A stretch of 64,000 bases of DNA from Saccharopolyspora elongata (GTDB lineage Bacteria > Actinomycetota > Actinomycetes > Mycobacteriales > Pseudonocardiaceae): NCBI RefSeq assembly GCF_004348985.1, contig NZ_SMKW01000023.1, positions 1 to 64,000 of the forward strand. Reading direction: 5' to 3'. A model generated the notes under the pieces. It made no database searches and had not been told where the DNA came from. It saw only the letters and a list, made by a program, of their open reading frames with translations. Positions 7,671 through 15,894 of this stretch are shown here, in pieces. Each line of letters opens with the position of its first letter. The stretch's first letter is position 1. A program made the position numbers and the translations under genes.

Positions 7671-7700
7671 GTGAGCGGGACTCCCCGGAGTCCCGCTCAC
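7671..7700. terminator. Bidirectional terminator between cdhB and a membrane-protein gene
   Basis: GTGAGCGGGACTCC (7671-7684) and GGAGTCCCGCTCAC (7687-7700) form a perfect 14-bp stem with a 2-base loop. It begins two bases after the cdhB stop and its right arm contains the stop codon of the convergent gene. Confidence 0.8.
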
Positions 7701-8830
7701 CTGGCGGCGACGACCCGGTCCAGCGCCGCGCACACCGCGATGGCCACGACGAAGAACGCGCCGGCGGCGGCGAGCAGCCGGGCCTCGGGATATCCGCCCG
7801 TGGCGAGGAATCCGGCGCACGCCGCCGCCGCGCCCACCGCCGCCGCCAAGACCAGCTCGACGGCCCGGACCCGCCACGACATCGCCGAGCCGCGAGCCGC
7901 TTCGTGCACGCCGCAGACCACCGCGGCGGCGATGGTGATCAAGCCGACCGTCGCCGACAACATCGGAGTGCCGAAGGAGATCCCGTAGCGGATCGGCAGT
8001 GCGGGCGCGAAGAAGAACACCAGGAACCAGCCGAGCGACGCGCTGACCGCCGTGATGCCCGGCCCGGCCTGCGCGGTCGGCAACCGGCGCGCGACCAGCC
8101 GCGCCACGACGAGCACGCCGGCCGCCGCAGCCATCACCGGCGCTGCTGCCGCGAGGTGCCCGAGGTTGTAGAGCAACGCGGTGTCGTAAACGGCCAGCAC
8201 CAGGACGCCCAGCGCCGCAGCCGAAACCACGAACGCGACCAGCTCCGCCACCGAGCCGACCCGCTCCCGGCGACCCGCGGTCAACCTCGCCAGGAGCCAC
8301 GGCGCCACCAGCCCGGACACGACGCGGAGCGCGATGTCCTCGGCCGTGTAGGGGTTGGCCAGCGACCACTCGATCAAGCAGAACGTCGCGGTGTAGGACG
8401 CCGCCACCGGCCACACCAGAACCCGCCGGAACACCTCGGCCCCGAACCACCGGCAGATCGTCAGGTACGCCAGCAGCACGAACGGCAGTTCCAGCAGCGC
8501 CGGCACCCGCAACAGGCTCCACGACAGCAGTTCCGGGCGCGGCCACACCCCGGCCAGCCAGGCGAGCACCGGGTTGTCGTCGGCCAGCGCGAACCAGCCG
8601 GCCGGCAGGTAGCGCGCGATGAACTCCGGGTCGCCGTGCCACACGCGCATCAGGTAGATCGTGCACAACACCTGGTTCAGGTAGATCGCGCCGGTGACCA
8701 CCAGCAGCCAGAAACCGGGGTGCCGCAACAGGGTTGGGTGCGAGTCGCGTTGCCGTCGCGGCCACCGCCAGCCGACCAGGGCGACCACCGCGGACAAGAC
8801 GATCAAGGCGCCGAGGACGACCGCCACCAT
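7697..8830 (-). CDS. Polytopic membrane protein of unknown function
   Basis: The 377-aa protein has roughly ten hydrophobic segments spread over its length. Examples are LGALIVLSAVVALVGW at the N-terminus, LPFVLLAYLTIC in the middle and FFVVAIAVCAALDRVV at the C-terminus, with short charged loops such as RWPRRQRDSH. I recognise no transporter or enzyme signature. The first loop contains a conserved-looking aromatic stretch (IYLMRVWHGDPEFIARYLPAGW) reminiscent of periplasmic loops of integral membrane enzymes, but that is not enough to name a function. It stands alone on the minus strand between two plus-strand genes. Confidence 0.7.
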   Translation of the reverse strand: MVAVVLGALIVLSAVVALVGWRWPRRQRDSHPTLLRHPGFWLLVVTGAIYLNQVLCTIYLMRVWHGDPEFIARYLPAGWFALADDNPVLAWLAGVWPRPELLSWSLLRVPALLELPFVLLAYLTICRWFGAEVFRRVLVWPVAASYTATFCLIEWSLANPYTAEDIALRVVSGLVAPWLLARLTAGRRERVGSVAELVAFVVSAAALGVLVLAVYDTALLYNLGHLAAAAPVMAAAAGVLVVARLVARRLPTAQAGPGITAVSASLGWFLVFFFAPALPIRYGISFGTPMLSATVGLITIAAAVVCGVHEAARGSAMSWRVRAVELVLAAAVGAAAACAGFLATGGYPEARLLAAAGAFFVVAIAVCAALDRVVAAR

Positions 8831-8968
8831 GAACTCCCGGGTTGAAAAGCGCTTTCGCGGCAGAGACTATCCGGCGGCCGCCGGTCGGCGGGCGAAGTTG
8901 ACCACGTTCGCCGACCCGCTCCGGGCGTACCGTTGACACCAACCGCCTGTGTTCTCGGGAGGCCCCGG

Positions 8969-9913
8969 GTGAACTCGACCGGTCCCCCGCCGGCGCACGA
9001 CCGCGCCCGCGGGCTGTTCACGGGAGTCGGGCTCGGCGACGCGATGGGGGCCGCGTTCGAAGGCCAACCGTCGGTCACCGAGCTGGCGCTGCTGGAGTTC
9101 GAACGCGCCCCCCACCAGCTGCGCTACACCGACGACACCGCGCTGACCATCGCCGTGGCCGAACACCTGCTGGAACGCGCCCGCCGAGGCGGGCACCTGC
9201 TCGACGAGGGCGAGCTGGCCGCCGCCCTGGCCTGCGCCTGGACCCGCGAGCCGTGGCGCGGGTTCGCCGACTCGGCGGCGGCGATGTTCGAGCGGCTCGA
9301 CTCCGGCATGCCGTGGCGGGACGCGGCAGTGTCGGTGTGCCACGGGCAGGGTTCCTTCGGCAACGGCGCGGCGATGCGCAGCGCTCCGGTGGCGCTGGCC
9401 TCGCAAAGCGCCCACCAAGCCGCGGAACTGGGCCGGCGCGCGGCGTCGGTGACCCACGCCCACCCGGACGGTCAGGAAGGAGCGGCGATGCAGGCGTGCA
9501 GCGCGTACCTGGCCCTGCACCACCACGGGCCGCTCGACCCGGAATCGTTCCTGGAGAAGCTGGCCCACGTGATCCACGAACCGGAATGGGTGCGGCGGCT
9601 GCATTCCGTCGCCGCGCAACTCGGGCACCGGGACCCGCACCGCGCCGCCGACGAACTCGGCAACGACGTGCGGGCGACGCACTCGGTGCCGCTGGCGCTG
9701 TGGGCGTTCCTAGCCCATGCCGAAGCCCCGGTCGACGTCGTGCGGCAGTGCATCCGCGCGGGCGGTGACACCGACACCATCGCCAGCATGGCGGCGGCGC
9801 TCGCCGGGGCGCTGCGCGGCGCCGCCGGGTGGCCACAATCGTGGCTGCGCCGGATCGAGGGGCTCACCCGGCTGCACGACCTGGGCGACCGGCTGGCCCG
9901 GTTGTCGGCGTGA
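8969..9913 (+). CDS. ADP-ribosylglycohydrolase family protein
   Basis: The 314-aa protein shows the metal-binding motifs of the DraG/ARH family. GVGLGDAMGAAFEG is near the N-terminus, YTDDTALTIAVAE about residues 51-63 (the DDT ligands), and AGGDTDTIASMAAALAGAL lies near the C-terminus. These enzymes use two Mg ions to remove ADP-ribose from proteins, nucleic acids or small molecules. The start is GTG 8969 because GGGAGG lies about seven bases upstream; a TTG 36 bases earlier lacks an RBS. No ADP-ribosyltransferase gene is visible nearby, so the target is unknown. Confidence 0.85.
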   Translation: MNSTGPPPAHDRARGLFTGVGLGDAMGAAFEGQPSVTELALLEFERAPHQLRYTDDTALTIAVAEHLLERARRGGHLLDEGELAAALACAWTREPWRGFADSAAAMFERLDSGMPWRDAAVSVCHGQGSFGNGAAMRSAPVALASQSAHQAAELGRRAASVTHAHPDGQEGAAMQACSAYLALHHHGPLDPESFLEKLAHVIHEPEWVRRLHSVAAQLGHRDPHRAADELGNDVRATHSVPLALWAFLAHAEAPVDVVRQCIRAGGDTDTIASMAAALAGALRGAAGWPQSWLRRIEGLTRLHDLGDRLARLSA

Positions 9914-9982
9914 GCCGCGCGCCGCGCGGCCGGGCTCGTTACCGTGGCGGTTGATCCGACCAGCTATCGACGGGAGGACTCG

Positions 9983-10153
9983 ATGAACGCGGAAACCCCG
10001 GAAGCCGACGCCGCCGAGCAGGCCCGGCAGGCCGAGGAGATCCCCGAAGAGGAGGAGCCGGAGCAGTTGGAGGTTCCGCTCGACGCCGACCCGGCCGACC
10101 TCGCCGACCAGCACCGCCCGGTCCCGGTCGACGACGCGTACGACCACGACTGA
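9983..10153 (+). CDS. Small, highly acidic hypothetical protein (56 aa)
   Basis: ATG 9983 follows a strong GGGAGGA. The 56 residues are dominated by Glu, Asp, Ala and Pro (for example EEIPEEEEPEQLEVPLDAD) with no hydrophobic core, so the protein is probably disordered. Codon use is consistent with a real gene. It lies 69 bp after the ADP-ribosylglycohydrolase gene on the same strand and could be co-transcribed. Function unknown; its composition resembles small acidic proteins that bind basic partners, which is only an analogy. Confidence 0.6.
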   Translation: MNAETPEADAAEQARQAEEIPEEEEPEQLEVPLDADPADLADQHRPVPVDDAYDHD

Positions 10154-10223
10154 CCTCCGTCCGGCCGAGACGCGAGTGACGTCTCCCAGCAGGAGGCGTG
10201 CGCTTCGCGTCGGGCCGGAGATG

Positions 10224-10288
10224 CGCCGTTTTCGCGCGAAACCGTCGCAGCCACGCCTGCCGAATGGCGGTTTCGCGCGAAAACGGCG
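10224..10288. repeat. Pair of GTTTTCGCGCGAAAAC-type palindromes
   Basis: GCCGTTTTCGCGCGAAACC (about 10224-10242) and its inverted counterpart GGTTTCGCGCGAAAACGGC (about 10269-10287) flank a GCCACGCCTGC spacer. Each is itself nearly palindromic, and the two together can form a larger hairpin. It abuts the stop of the GlcD-type gene at 10290. A homologous arrangement, with the same GCCACGCCTGC spacer, follows the other GlcD-type gene at 39.6 kb. Confidence 0.65.
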
Positions 10289-10289
10289 G

Positions 10290-11675
10290 TCACCCCGCGT
10301 CGGGGAGGACCCGGCCGGGGTTGAGGATGTGGCGGGGGTCCAGGGCGTTCTTGATCGCCTGCTGGGTCCACAGGCCCGCCTCGTCGAGTTCCTCGCCCAG
10401 CCAGCGCCGCTTCAGGTGGCCGACGCCGTGCTCGCCGGTGATGGTGCCGCCGAGCTCCAGGCCCAGGGCCATGATCGCGTCGAACGCCTGCTGGGCGCGG
10501 GCCGACTCCTCCGGGTCGCTGGAGTCGAAGGCCACCACCGGATGCATGTTGCCGTCCCCCGCGTGCCCGGCGCACAGCACCTGCACCCGGTACCGCTCGG
10601 CGATCGGGGTCAGCCCCTCGACCAGGTCCACCAGGCGCCGCCGGGGCACGCACACGTCGTCGACCAGCGTCGCCAGGCCGAGCTTCTCGTGCGCGTCCCC
10701 GACCAGCCGCCGGGCCTGCATCAGCAGTTCGCCCTCGGCCGGGTCATCGGCGACGACCACCTCGGTGGCGGCGAAGGACCGGGCCACCCGCTCGAAGGCC
10801 GCCAGGTCGCCAGGCGCGGCGTCGCCGCGATCTGACTGCACGAGCAGCATCCCCGCCACGCCGTCGGGGAAGCCGAGGTCGGCGATGCGCTGCACCGCGT
10901 GCACCGTCGGGGCGTCCATGAACTCCAGCACCGACGGCCGGTAGCCCTCCCCGAGGTACCCGGCCACGGTGCGTGCCGCGTCGGCGATGGTCGGGAAGAA
11001 CGCGACCGCGGTCAGCGGTTGCGCGGTGGCGGGCCGCAGCGCGACGGTGATCTCGGTGACCACGCCGAGGGTTCCCTCGGAGCCGACGAGCAGCCGCGTC
11101 AGGTCGTAGCCGGCGACGCCCTTGGCGGTGCGGCGGCCGGTGCGCATCACCCGGCCGTCGGCGAGCACCACCTCCAGGCCGCGCACGAAGTCGCCGGTCA
11201 CGCCGTACTTCACGCAGCACATGCCGCCGGCGTTGGTGGCCACGTTGCCGCCGATGGTCGAGATGCTGCGGGAGCCGGGGTCGGGCGGGTAGAACAGCCC
11301 GTGCTCGGCCGCCTTCGCCGCGAACACGCCGTTGACCACGCCGGGCTGCACGACCGCGATCTGCTCCCCGGTGTCGATCTCGAGGATGGCGTCCATCTTC
11401 TCCAGCGACAGCAGGATGCAGCCGTCGATGGCGTTGGCCGCGCCGGAGAGCCCGGAGCGGGCGCCCTGCGGCACCACCGGGACCCGGTTCTCGTGCGCCC
11501 ACCTCAAGGTCGTCGCAACGTCCTCAGTGGACCGGGCGCGGACCAGCACCGACGGCGTCCCGGCCGGGCAGAAGGTGGCCCGGTCCCTGCGGTGGGCCTC
11601 CAGCACGTCGGCGTCGTCGAAAACGCTGCCGTCGGGCAGCAGTTCTCGCAGCGGGTGCACGTCAGTGGCGGTCAT
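10290..11675 (-). CDS. FAD-linked oxidase, GlcD/D-lactate dehydrogenase type
   Basis: The 461-aa protein has an N-terminal PCMH-type FAD domain, with PQGARSGLSGAANAIDGC about residues 69-86 and STIGGNVATNAGGMCCVKYG about 138-157. Its C-terminal cap has AGHAGDGNMHPVVAF and TITGEHGVGHLKRRWL, the metal/substrate and flavin region of glycolate oxidase GlcD and D-lactate dehydrogenases. It probably oxidises a 2-hydroxy acid. No GlcE or GlcF partner is adjacent, which fits a single-subunit D-2-hydroxyacid dehydrogenase. It is clearly paralogous to the gene at 39.8-41.1 kb, and both carry similar palindromes at their 3' ends. Confidence 0.88.
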   Translation of the reverse strand: MTATDVHPLRELLPDGSVFDDADVLEAHRRDRATFCPAGTPSVLVRARSTEDVATTLRWAHENRVPVVPQGARSGLSGAANAIDGCILLSLEKMDAILEIDTGEQIAVVQPGVVNGVFAAKAAEHGLFYPPDPGSRSISTIGGNVATNAGGMCCVKYGVTGDFVRGLEVVLADGRVMRTGRRTAKGVAGYDLTRLLVGSEGTLGVVTEITVALRPATAQPLTAVAFFPTIADAARTVAGYLGEGYRPSVLEFMDAPTVHAVQRIADLGFPDGVAGMLLVQSDRGDAAPGDLAAFERVARSFAATEVVVADDPAEGELLMQARRLVGDAHEKLGLATLVDDVCVPRRRLVDLVEGLTPIAERYRVQVLCAGHAGDGNMHPVVAFDSSDPEESARAQQAFDAIMALGLELGGTITGEHGVGHLKRRWLGEELDEAGLWTQQAIKNALDPRHILNPGRVLPDAG

Positions 11676-11754
11676 CGGTTGCTCTCGTCTCCGACCTCGG
11701 GGGGCATGGTCTTACCTCTGAACCTAACCCGTGCCACCCCGGATCTCCCAGCCC

Positions 11755-11782
11755 CGCGACGCACATGAGTCGGGGATCCCAG
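11755..11782 (-). repeat. Possible partial copy of the 185-bp dispersed element
   Basis: ATGAGTCGGGGATCCC (11765-11780) matches, in reverse orientation, sixteen bases of the loop region of the element at 34.8 kb, and CAGCCCCGCG just before it matches the flank. The stem arms are not preserved. It lies between the oxidase start and the epimerase stop. A chance match of this length in a high-GC genome cannot be excluded. Confidence 0.3.
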
Positions 11783-11784
11783 TC

Positions 11785-12726
11785 TCAGCCCGCCCAGAGG
11801 CCGAACAACGAGGCGAAGCCCTCCCGCCAGCTCGGCCACGCCGGCCGCCAGCCCAGCGTCTCGCGCAACCGGAAGTTGGTGGCGCCGCGCTGCTCGGTCA
11901 GCTGGTGCACGGTCAGCCAGTCCAGCTGGGTCCGAGCCTGATCCATGGTCAGCGACACCGGGGCCGGGCCGCCGGCCATCCGCGCGTAGGCCGGGAGCCA
12001 TTCCGCCGATTCGGCCGGCTCGTTGTCCACCACGTTGTAGGTGCCGGGCTCGCCCTTGGTGAGCAGTTCGAGCACCGCCCCGGCCGCGTCGTCGACGTGG
12101 GTGAACGACGTCAGGCCCACGCCGTCGTCCACCAGCGGCAGTTCGCTGCCGCACACCCGCGCGTGGATCGCGCCGCCCGGCGCGTACTGGGTGTCCGGGC
12201 CGTAGAGCGCGCCGTAGCGCAGCGCGACGCCCTCGATGTCCGGGCGGGTCAGCACCGCTTCTTCCATCGCCGCAAAGGCGCGCACCGCGTCACCCCAGCA
12301 GCCCGGTGCTTCCGTCCACAGTGGAGATTCTTCGTCCAGCACGTCGTGCCCGTGCGGACGATAGGCGGCGGTCATGCTCTGCCCTATGATGCGCCGCGCA
12401 CCGACCGCCACGGCGGCGTCGACCAGGTTCCTCGATCCGTTCTCGCGCAGCAGCGCGGTCCGGCGCAGGCCCTCATCCGGGTCCGCACCACCGAAACCGG
12501 ACGTCTGGTCGATGACCACTTCCGGCTCCACGCGGGCCAGCTCCCGGCGCAATTGCGGCGGATCCAGCACATCGGCGACGGCGACGTCGTCGACCGCAAC
12601 CGCACCATCAAGTCGGTCCGCGTGCCGGACTAGCGCGGTCACATGATGACCGCGATCCCGCAACAACGGCAGCAGGGTTCTCCCGACAACGCCGGTCGCA
12701 CCGGCGACAACCACACGCAGGGGCAC
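11785..12726 (-). CDS. NAD-dependent epimerase/dehydratase family protein
   Basis: The 313-aa protein is an extended SDR. VVAGATGVVGRTLLPLL at residues 5-21 is the GxxGxxG cofactor loop, and VDDVAVADVLDPPQL resembles the Asp/loop that binds adenosine. The middle contains VAVGARRIIGQSMTAAY and the YG of GVALRYGALYGPD. The canonical Tyr-x-x-x-Lys is not evident at the usual position, so an atypical or non-catalytic member is possible. It is a single gene on the minus strand downstream of the cold-shock gene; the substrate is unknown. Confidence 0.78.
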   Translation of the reverse strand: MPLRVVVAGATGVVGRTLLPLLRDRGHHVTALVRHADRLDGAVAVDDVAVADVLDPPQLRRELARVEPEVVIDQTSGFGGADPDEGLRRTALLRENGSRNLVDAAVAVGARRIIGQSMTAAYRPHGHDVLDEESPLWTEAPGCWGDAVRAFAAMEEAVLTRPDIEGVALRYGALYGPDTQYAPGGAIHARVCGSELPLVDDGVGLTSFTHVDDAAGAVLELLTKGEPGTYNVVDNEPAESAEWLPAYARMAGGPAPVSLTMDQARTQLDWLTVHQLTEQRGATNFRLRETLGWRPAWPSWREGFASLFGLWAG

Positions 12727-12916
12727 ATCGACCTCGCACCGGGTTAAACGTCAGCGGGCTGGAAGCCTACCCCGGCGACGTACCCCTCAACGGGTGAAAA
12801 GGCCGTCCTCCTCGGCGGCAGACCGGCACCGCAGGCGGCCCGGTACTGCCGCCCCATCGGAGGCGGCATCAGAGCTATCTCCGATGCGTCGTCATGCCCG
12901 TAGGGCACGATCCCGT

Positions 12917-13120
12917 TCAGACCGCGCGGATGTCCGCGGCCTGCGGCCCCTTCGGCCCCTGAGCGATCTCGAACTCCACCCGCTGCTGTTCCTCCAGCGT
13001 GCGGAAACCGGTGGACTGGATCGCGGAGTAGTGGGCGAAGACGTCAGCGCCACCGCCGTCGGGGGTGATGAACCCGTAGCCCTTCTCCGCGTTGAACCAC
13101 TTCACCGTACCGGTAGCCAT
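12917..13120 (-). CDS. Cold-shock protein, CspA family
   Basis: The 67-aa protein begins [18 protein letters not shown] and carries both RNA-binding motifs, RNP1 (KGYGFI) and RNP2 (DVFAH), followed by the [19 protein letters not shown] segment typical of actinobacterial CspA/CspB. It binds single-stranded RNA or DNA and prevents secondary structure. ATG 13120 is preceded by CAGAATCAGGAGAAACAGGGA, which includes AGGAG. A TGCCGCC/GGCGGCA stem at 12847-12868 may terminate the message. A U-tract terminator about 100 bp upstream isolates it from the dehydrogenase gene. Confidence 0.95.
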   Translation of the reverse strand: MATGTVKWFNAEKGYGFITPDGGGADVFAHYSAIQSTGFRTLEEQQRVEFEIAQGPKGPQAADIRAV

Positions 13121-13220
13121 TCCCTGTTTCTCCTGATTCTGCTGGCCAGGGTCCACACTTCGCAGACCCCCGGTCGCCGAGCTGATCACCCGGTGCCCGG
13201 CGCGGCCGGAACACCACGGC

Positions 13221-13252
13221 ACAAAAAAAGCGCCTGCGTTCTGGCAGGCACT
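13221..13252 (-). terminator. Rho-independent terminator with U-tract
   Basis: Read on the minus strand, AGTGCCTGC pairs with GCAGGCGCT around a 6-base loop and is followed by seven T. True U-tracts are rare in this window, so this is one of its clearest intrinsic terminators. It ends the dehydrogenase transcript about 135 bp after that stop codon and precedes the cold-shock gene. Confidence 0.75.
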
Positions 13253-13306
13253 TTTCCAGTACTGCTAGGACCAAAACTGCAACCATCGCAAACGCTAGCA
13301 CTCGGA

Positions 13307-13360
13307 CTGCGGGTTGTCACACATCGATCGCAGTGCGTGAACGACGTGTGCAACCCGCAG
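13307..13360. repeat. Long hairpin after the dehydrogenase stop
   Basis: CTGCGGGTTGTCACAC (13307-13322) pairs with GTGTGCAACCCGCAG (13346-13360) apart from one bulged base. It starts 26 bases past the dehydrogenase stop and precedes the U-tract terminator, so it may protect the 3' end of that message. Confidence 0.55.
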
Positions 13361-13386
13361 CCGCTGCGGGTCGAAAACCGCAGGTG

Positions 13387-14580
13387 TCAGGGGATGCTGA
13401 GCAAACCCTGCCCGCTCTCCTCGGCGGCGCGGTTCTGCTCGCTGCGGAGCTCCGCGAGCCGCAGCGCCGCGGCGCGCGGCGTGAGGCCTTCGGTCTCCCA
13501 AGCCGCCAGCAGCGGCGGGATCTTGGCCAGCATCTCCTCGCGCAACACCTGGAAGGACAGCACCGGGTCGGCGTCGACTCGGCCGAGCAGCAGCCACCAC
13601 GCCCAGGCCACGGCGCCGGCGTTGGCCACGAAGTCCGGGATCACCGGAATCCCGCGCGTAGCGAGCATTTCCTCGGCGTCCTCGGTGACCGGGGTGTTCG
13701 CCGCCTCGATGATCACCTTCGCGTTGACCTCCGGCACCTGCGGCGCCTTGATGGTGAACGAGACCGCCGCCGGGATCAGCACGTCGACCTCGGCGGAGAG
13801 GACGGCTTCGCGTGGCAGCTGCTCGACGTCCGGGGGCACCTGGGCCCGGTCGATCTCGCCGAATCGGTCGCGGGTTTCCAGCAATGCCGGGACATCGAGC
13901 CCGTCCGGGTGCCACAGCGTGCCCGCCGCGTCGGCCAGCGCGACGACCTTCAGCCCTGCCTCGTGCAGGTAGTAGGCCGCGCCGCCGCCCATCGTGCCGA
14001 CGCCCTGCACGGCCACAGTGGTCTCCGCCTCCGCCCAGCCGCGGGCGTGCACGACACCCAGGCAGCTCTGCGCGACGCCGTAGCCGCCGACCACGTCGCC
14101 GAGCAGAAGGCCGCCCGGCACCGGCGCGTTGAGCCCGGCGCGGACGCGGCGCAGCGTGCGCTCCGCGTCGGGCGACCGGCGGATCGCCGCGTGGTACGAC
14201 TGGTGCAGCCCGAGCTCGGCGAACACATCGTCGATCAGGTGCTGCGGCACCCCGAGGTCCTCGGCCGTCACCCAGTGCGCGTCCACCCACGGCCGCATCG
14301 CCTGCAGGAAGCGGCTCAGCACGCCGCGGGCGGCGGGATCCTTCGGATCGCAGTCGATCCCGCCCTTGGCGCCGCCGACCGGCAGGTCGAACACGGCTGT
14401 CTTGCGCGCCATGCCACGGGCCAACGCCTCCACCTCGGACAGCGTGCAACCGGCACGCATCCGAGTCCCGCCGGTGGCGAGACCGGACACGAGGCTGTGC
14501 ACGACCAGGTAACCGTTGCAGCCGGTTACCGAGTCCGTCCAGATCACCCTCATCAGCGGGTCGCGGTCGACGAATACCAC
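13387..14580 (-). CDS. Glu/Leu/Phe/Val dehydrogenase family protein
   Basis: The 397-aa protein has the amino-acid dehydrogenase signature LPVGGAKGGIDCDP about residues 67-80, containing the catalytic lysine, after GGTRM. The nucleotide-binding loop VQGVGTMGGGAAYYL is about 190-204, and the late PDFVANAGAVAWAWW segment is also typical. It reversibly deaminates an amino acid to a 2-oxo acid with NAD(P). Which amino acid cannot be read off; the length suits the Leu/Val/Phe group better than classical glutamate dehydrogenases of about 450 residues. GTG 14580 has GAGGAGG upstream. A 230-nt leader with a promoter and short ORF precedes it. A second family member lies at 35.1 kb. Confidence 0.85.
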   Translation of the reverse strand: MVFVDRDPLMRVIWTDSVTGCNGYLVVHSLVSGLATGGTRMRAGCTLSEVEALARGMARKTAVFDLPVGGAKGGIDCDPKDPAARGVLSRFLQAMRPWVDAHWVTAEDLGVPQHLIDDVFAELGLHQSYHAAIRRSPDAERTLRRVRAGLNAPVPGGLLLGDVVGGYGVAQSCLGVVHARGWAEAETTVAVQGVGTMGGGAAYYLHEAGLKVVALADAAGTLWHPDGLDVPALLETRDRFGEIDRAQVPPDVEQLPREAVLSAEVDVLIPAAVSFTIKAPQVPEVNAKVIIEAANTPVTEDAEEMLATRGIPVIPDFVANAGAVAWAWWLLLGRVDADPVLSFQVLREEMLAKIPPLLAAWETEGLTPRAAALRLAELRSEQNRAAEESGQGLLSIP

Positions 14581-14706
14581 GGGCCGAACCTCCTCTCAGA
14601 GCGCATACCTGACGCGGGCGCGCACGCCCGGATTTCATCGGGAAACGATGTTCAGGCGACCCGCGGGGCACCCGCGACGGTCACCGGCCACTGCCGAAGG
14701 AGTCGG

Positions 14707-14784
14707 TCAGTGATGTCGCAGCCAGAGCGAGGAAGAAGACAACCATCGGGCCGGGCGGGGGTTGCGGAAGGACTCGGTTCGCAT
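14707..14784 (-). CDS. Candidate 25-aa leader peptide upstream of the dehydrogenase
   Basis: An ATG at 14784 follows GGGAGGTGGGCT, one of the strongest ribosome-binding sequences nearby, and opens a 25-codon frame ending in TGA. The peptide begins MRTESFRNPRPARW and continues with a serine run, LWLR and two His. It sits about 30 bases after a promoter-like pair and about 125 bases before the dehydrogenase start. A regulatory uORF is plausible; no terminator/antiterminator pair was evident. It may equally be a chance ORF. Confidence 0.35.
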   Translation of the reverse strand: MRTESFRNPRPARWLSSSSLWLRHH

Positions 14785-14819
14785 AGCCCACCTCCCACAT
14801 ACGGCCGGAATGGCTCGAA

Positions 14820-14852
14820 ATTAAACGCCACGTCGTCGGATTGTCAACAATC
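14820..14852 (-). promoter_or_regulatory. Promoter with overlapping palindrome for the dehydrogenase leader
   Basis: On the minus strand TTGACA (14847-14842) is followed after 16 bases by TTTAAT (14825-14820), close to the vegetative sigma consensus in an otherwise GC-rich region. The palindrome GATTGT-CA-ACAATC (14839-14852) overlaps the -35 box and may be a repressor site. The predicted start lies about 30 bases before the 25-codon ORF. Confidence 0.6.
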
Positions 14853-15068
14853 TGCGGTTACGTCGCCGGAACGGGTGCGTATCTCCCGGTTACCTGCGGG
14901 TTCGGGGCGGCTCCATGAGGTGCGGAAACGTGATCAACTCGGCCGCGACCGCCCACCCGGTGGGGTTCTAAGCTTCCGGGCACGACGTACGACTGCGTCG
15001 CGCGAACCGGTGTGCGATCTTGGCCGAAACGACTCCCACGGTTCCCGCGCGACTGGGAGGATGCAGGA

Positions 15069-15890
15069 ATGAGCCAACCGGGACCCCATGACCGACCGGG
15101 ATCGCTGGACGAGGTCGCGCAGCAGCAGCTGATCCAGGAGATCGGCCGGGTTGTCGTGCGCGCCCTGCCTCCGGGCTGGCAGGAAGCCACCGTCGAATAC
15201 CGCGAACTCGGCGACCACCGCGAACTCGTCGCGCAGCTGCTCGCCCCCAACGGCACGGCCGTCCCGCTCGCCGTCCCCATCGACGTCGCCGAGCTGTTCC
15301 TGCGGCTGCGCAACGGCATGTACCAGCCCGACCGCGGCACCTGGGTCAGCGCGCTCTACCGGCTGCAGCGGCCCGGCAGCTACACCGTCGACTTCAACGG
15401 CGACTACCAGCCCAGCTGGCGCAACGCTCCCCCGCCGGAGGCCTTCGCCGAGGAGCTTCGCCGCTACCCGCGGCCCGCCGCCGCCACGCCGGACTGGCTG
15501 GCCCCGCCGAGCACCGGGCCGGCCGGCCTGCGCACCGCCGAGGTCTTCGACGACGGCGGGCGGCCGATCACCGAGCGGCCGGAGCTGGACCCGGCGGAGC
15601 GCGACCAGGTGGCCGAATACCTGGAGGGGGCGCCGATCGTGCTGGCCGCGCGCAGCTACGACACCGACCGGCTGGACCCGCACCGCAGCCCGGCGGTGCC
15701 GATGACCTTCCACACCGACGGCAGCTGGATCTGGCCCGGCGCGGTCGGCTACTACCTCCGCCAGCACGGCGTCGCCCCCGAGTCGGAGCTGGTGGCGCAC
15801 ATCCGCAGCCGTGGCTTCCAGGTCCCGGACGTCGGCGAGCCCGTCCGCGAGCAGGCGGTCGCGGTCATCACCGGAGAACAGCGCATCTGA
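15069..15890 (+). CDS. Hypothetical protein, possibly YezG/DUF600-like immunity type
   Basis: The 273-aa protein starts at ATG 15069 after GGGAGGATGCAGGA. It has no signal or membrane segment. The N-terminal part (IGRVVVRALPPGWQEATVEYREL, then a beta-rich stretch and FLRLRNGMYQPDRGTWVSALYRL) recalls YezG-type immunity proteins. The C-terminal half has the MTFHTDGSWIWPGAVGYYLRQHGV segment followed by ELVAHIRSRGF, found in several actinobacterial proteins encoded near secreted glycohydrolase (TNT) toxins. No toxin gene is adjacent here, so it would be an orphan. The family assignment is from memory of the pattern and is uncertain. Confidence 0.6.
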   Translation: MSQPGPHDRPGSLDEVAQQQLIQEIGRVVVRALPPGWQEATVEYRELGDHRELVAQLLAPNGTAVPLAVPIDVAELFLRLRNGMYQPDRGTWVSALYRLQRPGSYTVDFNGDYQPSWRNAPPPEAFAEELRRYPRPAAATPDWLAPPSTGPAGLRTAEVFDDGGRPITERPELDPAERDQVAEYLEGAPIVLAARSYDTDRLDPHRSPAVPMTFHTDGSWIWPGAVGYYLRQHGVAPESELVAHIRSRGFQVPDVGEPVREQAVAVITGEQRI

Positions 15891-15894
15891 CGAC

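Noticed and set aside
13295-14671. Alternative long minus-strand frame across the dehydrogenase with an ATG near 14671
   Set aside because: It is out of frame with the dehydrogenase motifs and is Arg/Gly/Ala-rich shadow sequence.
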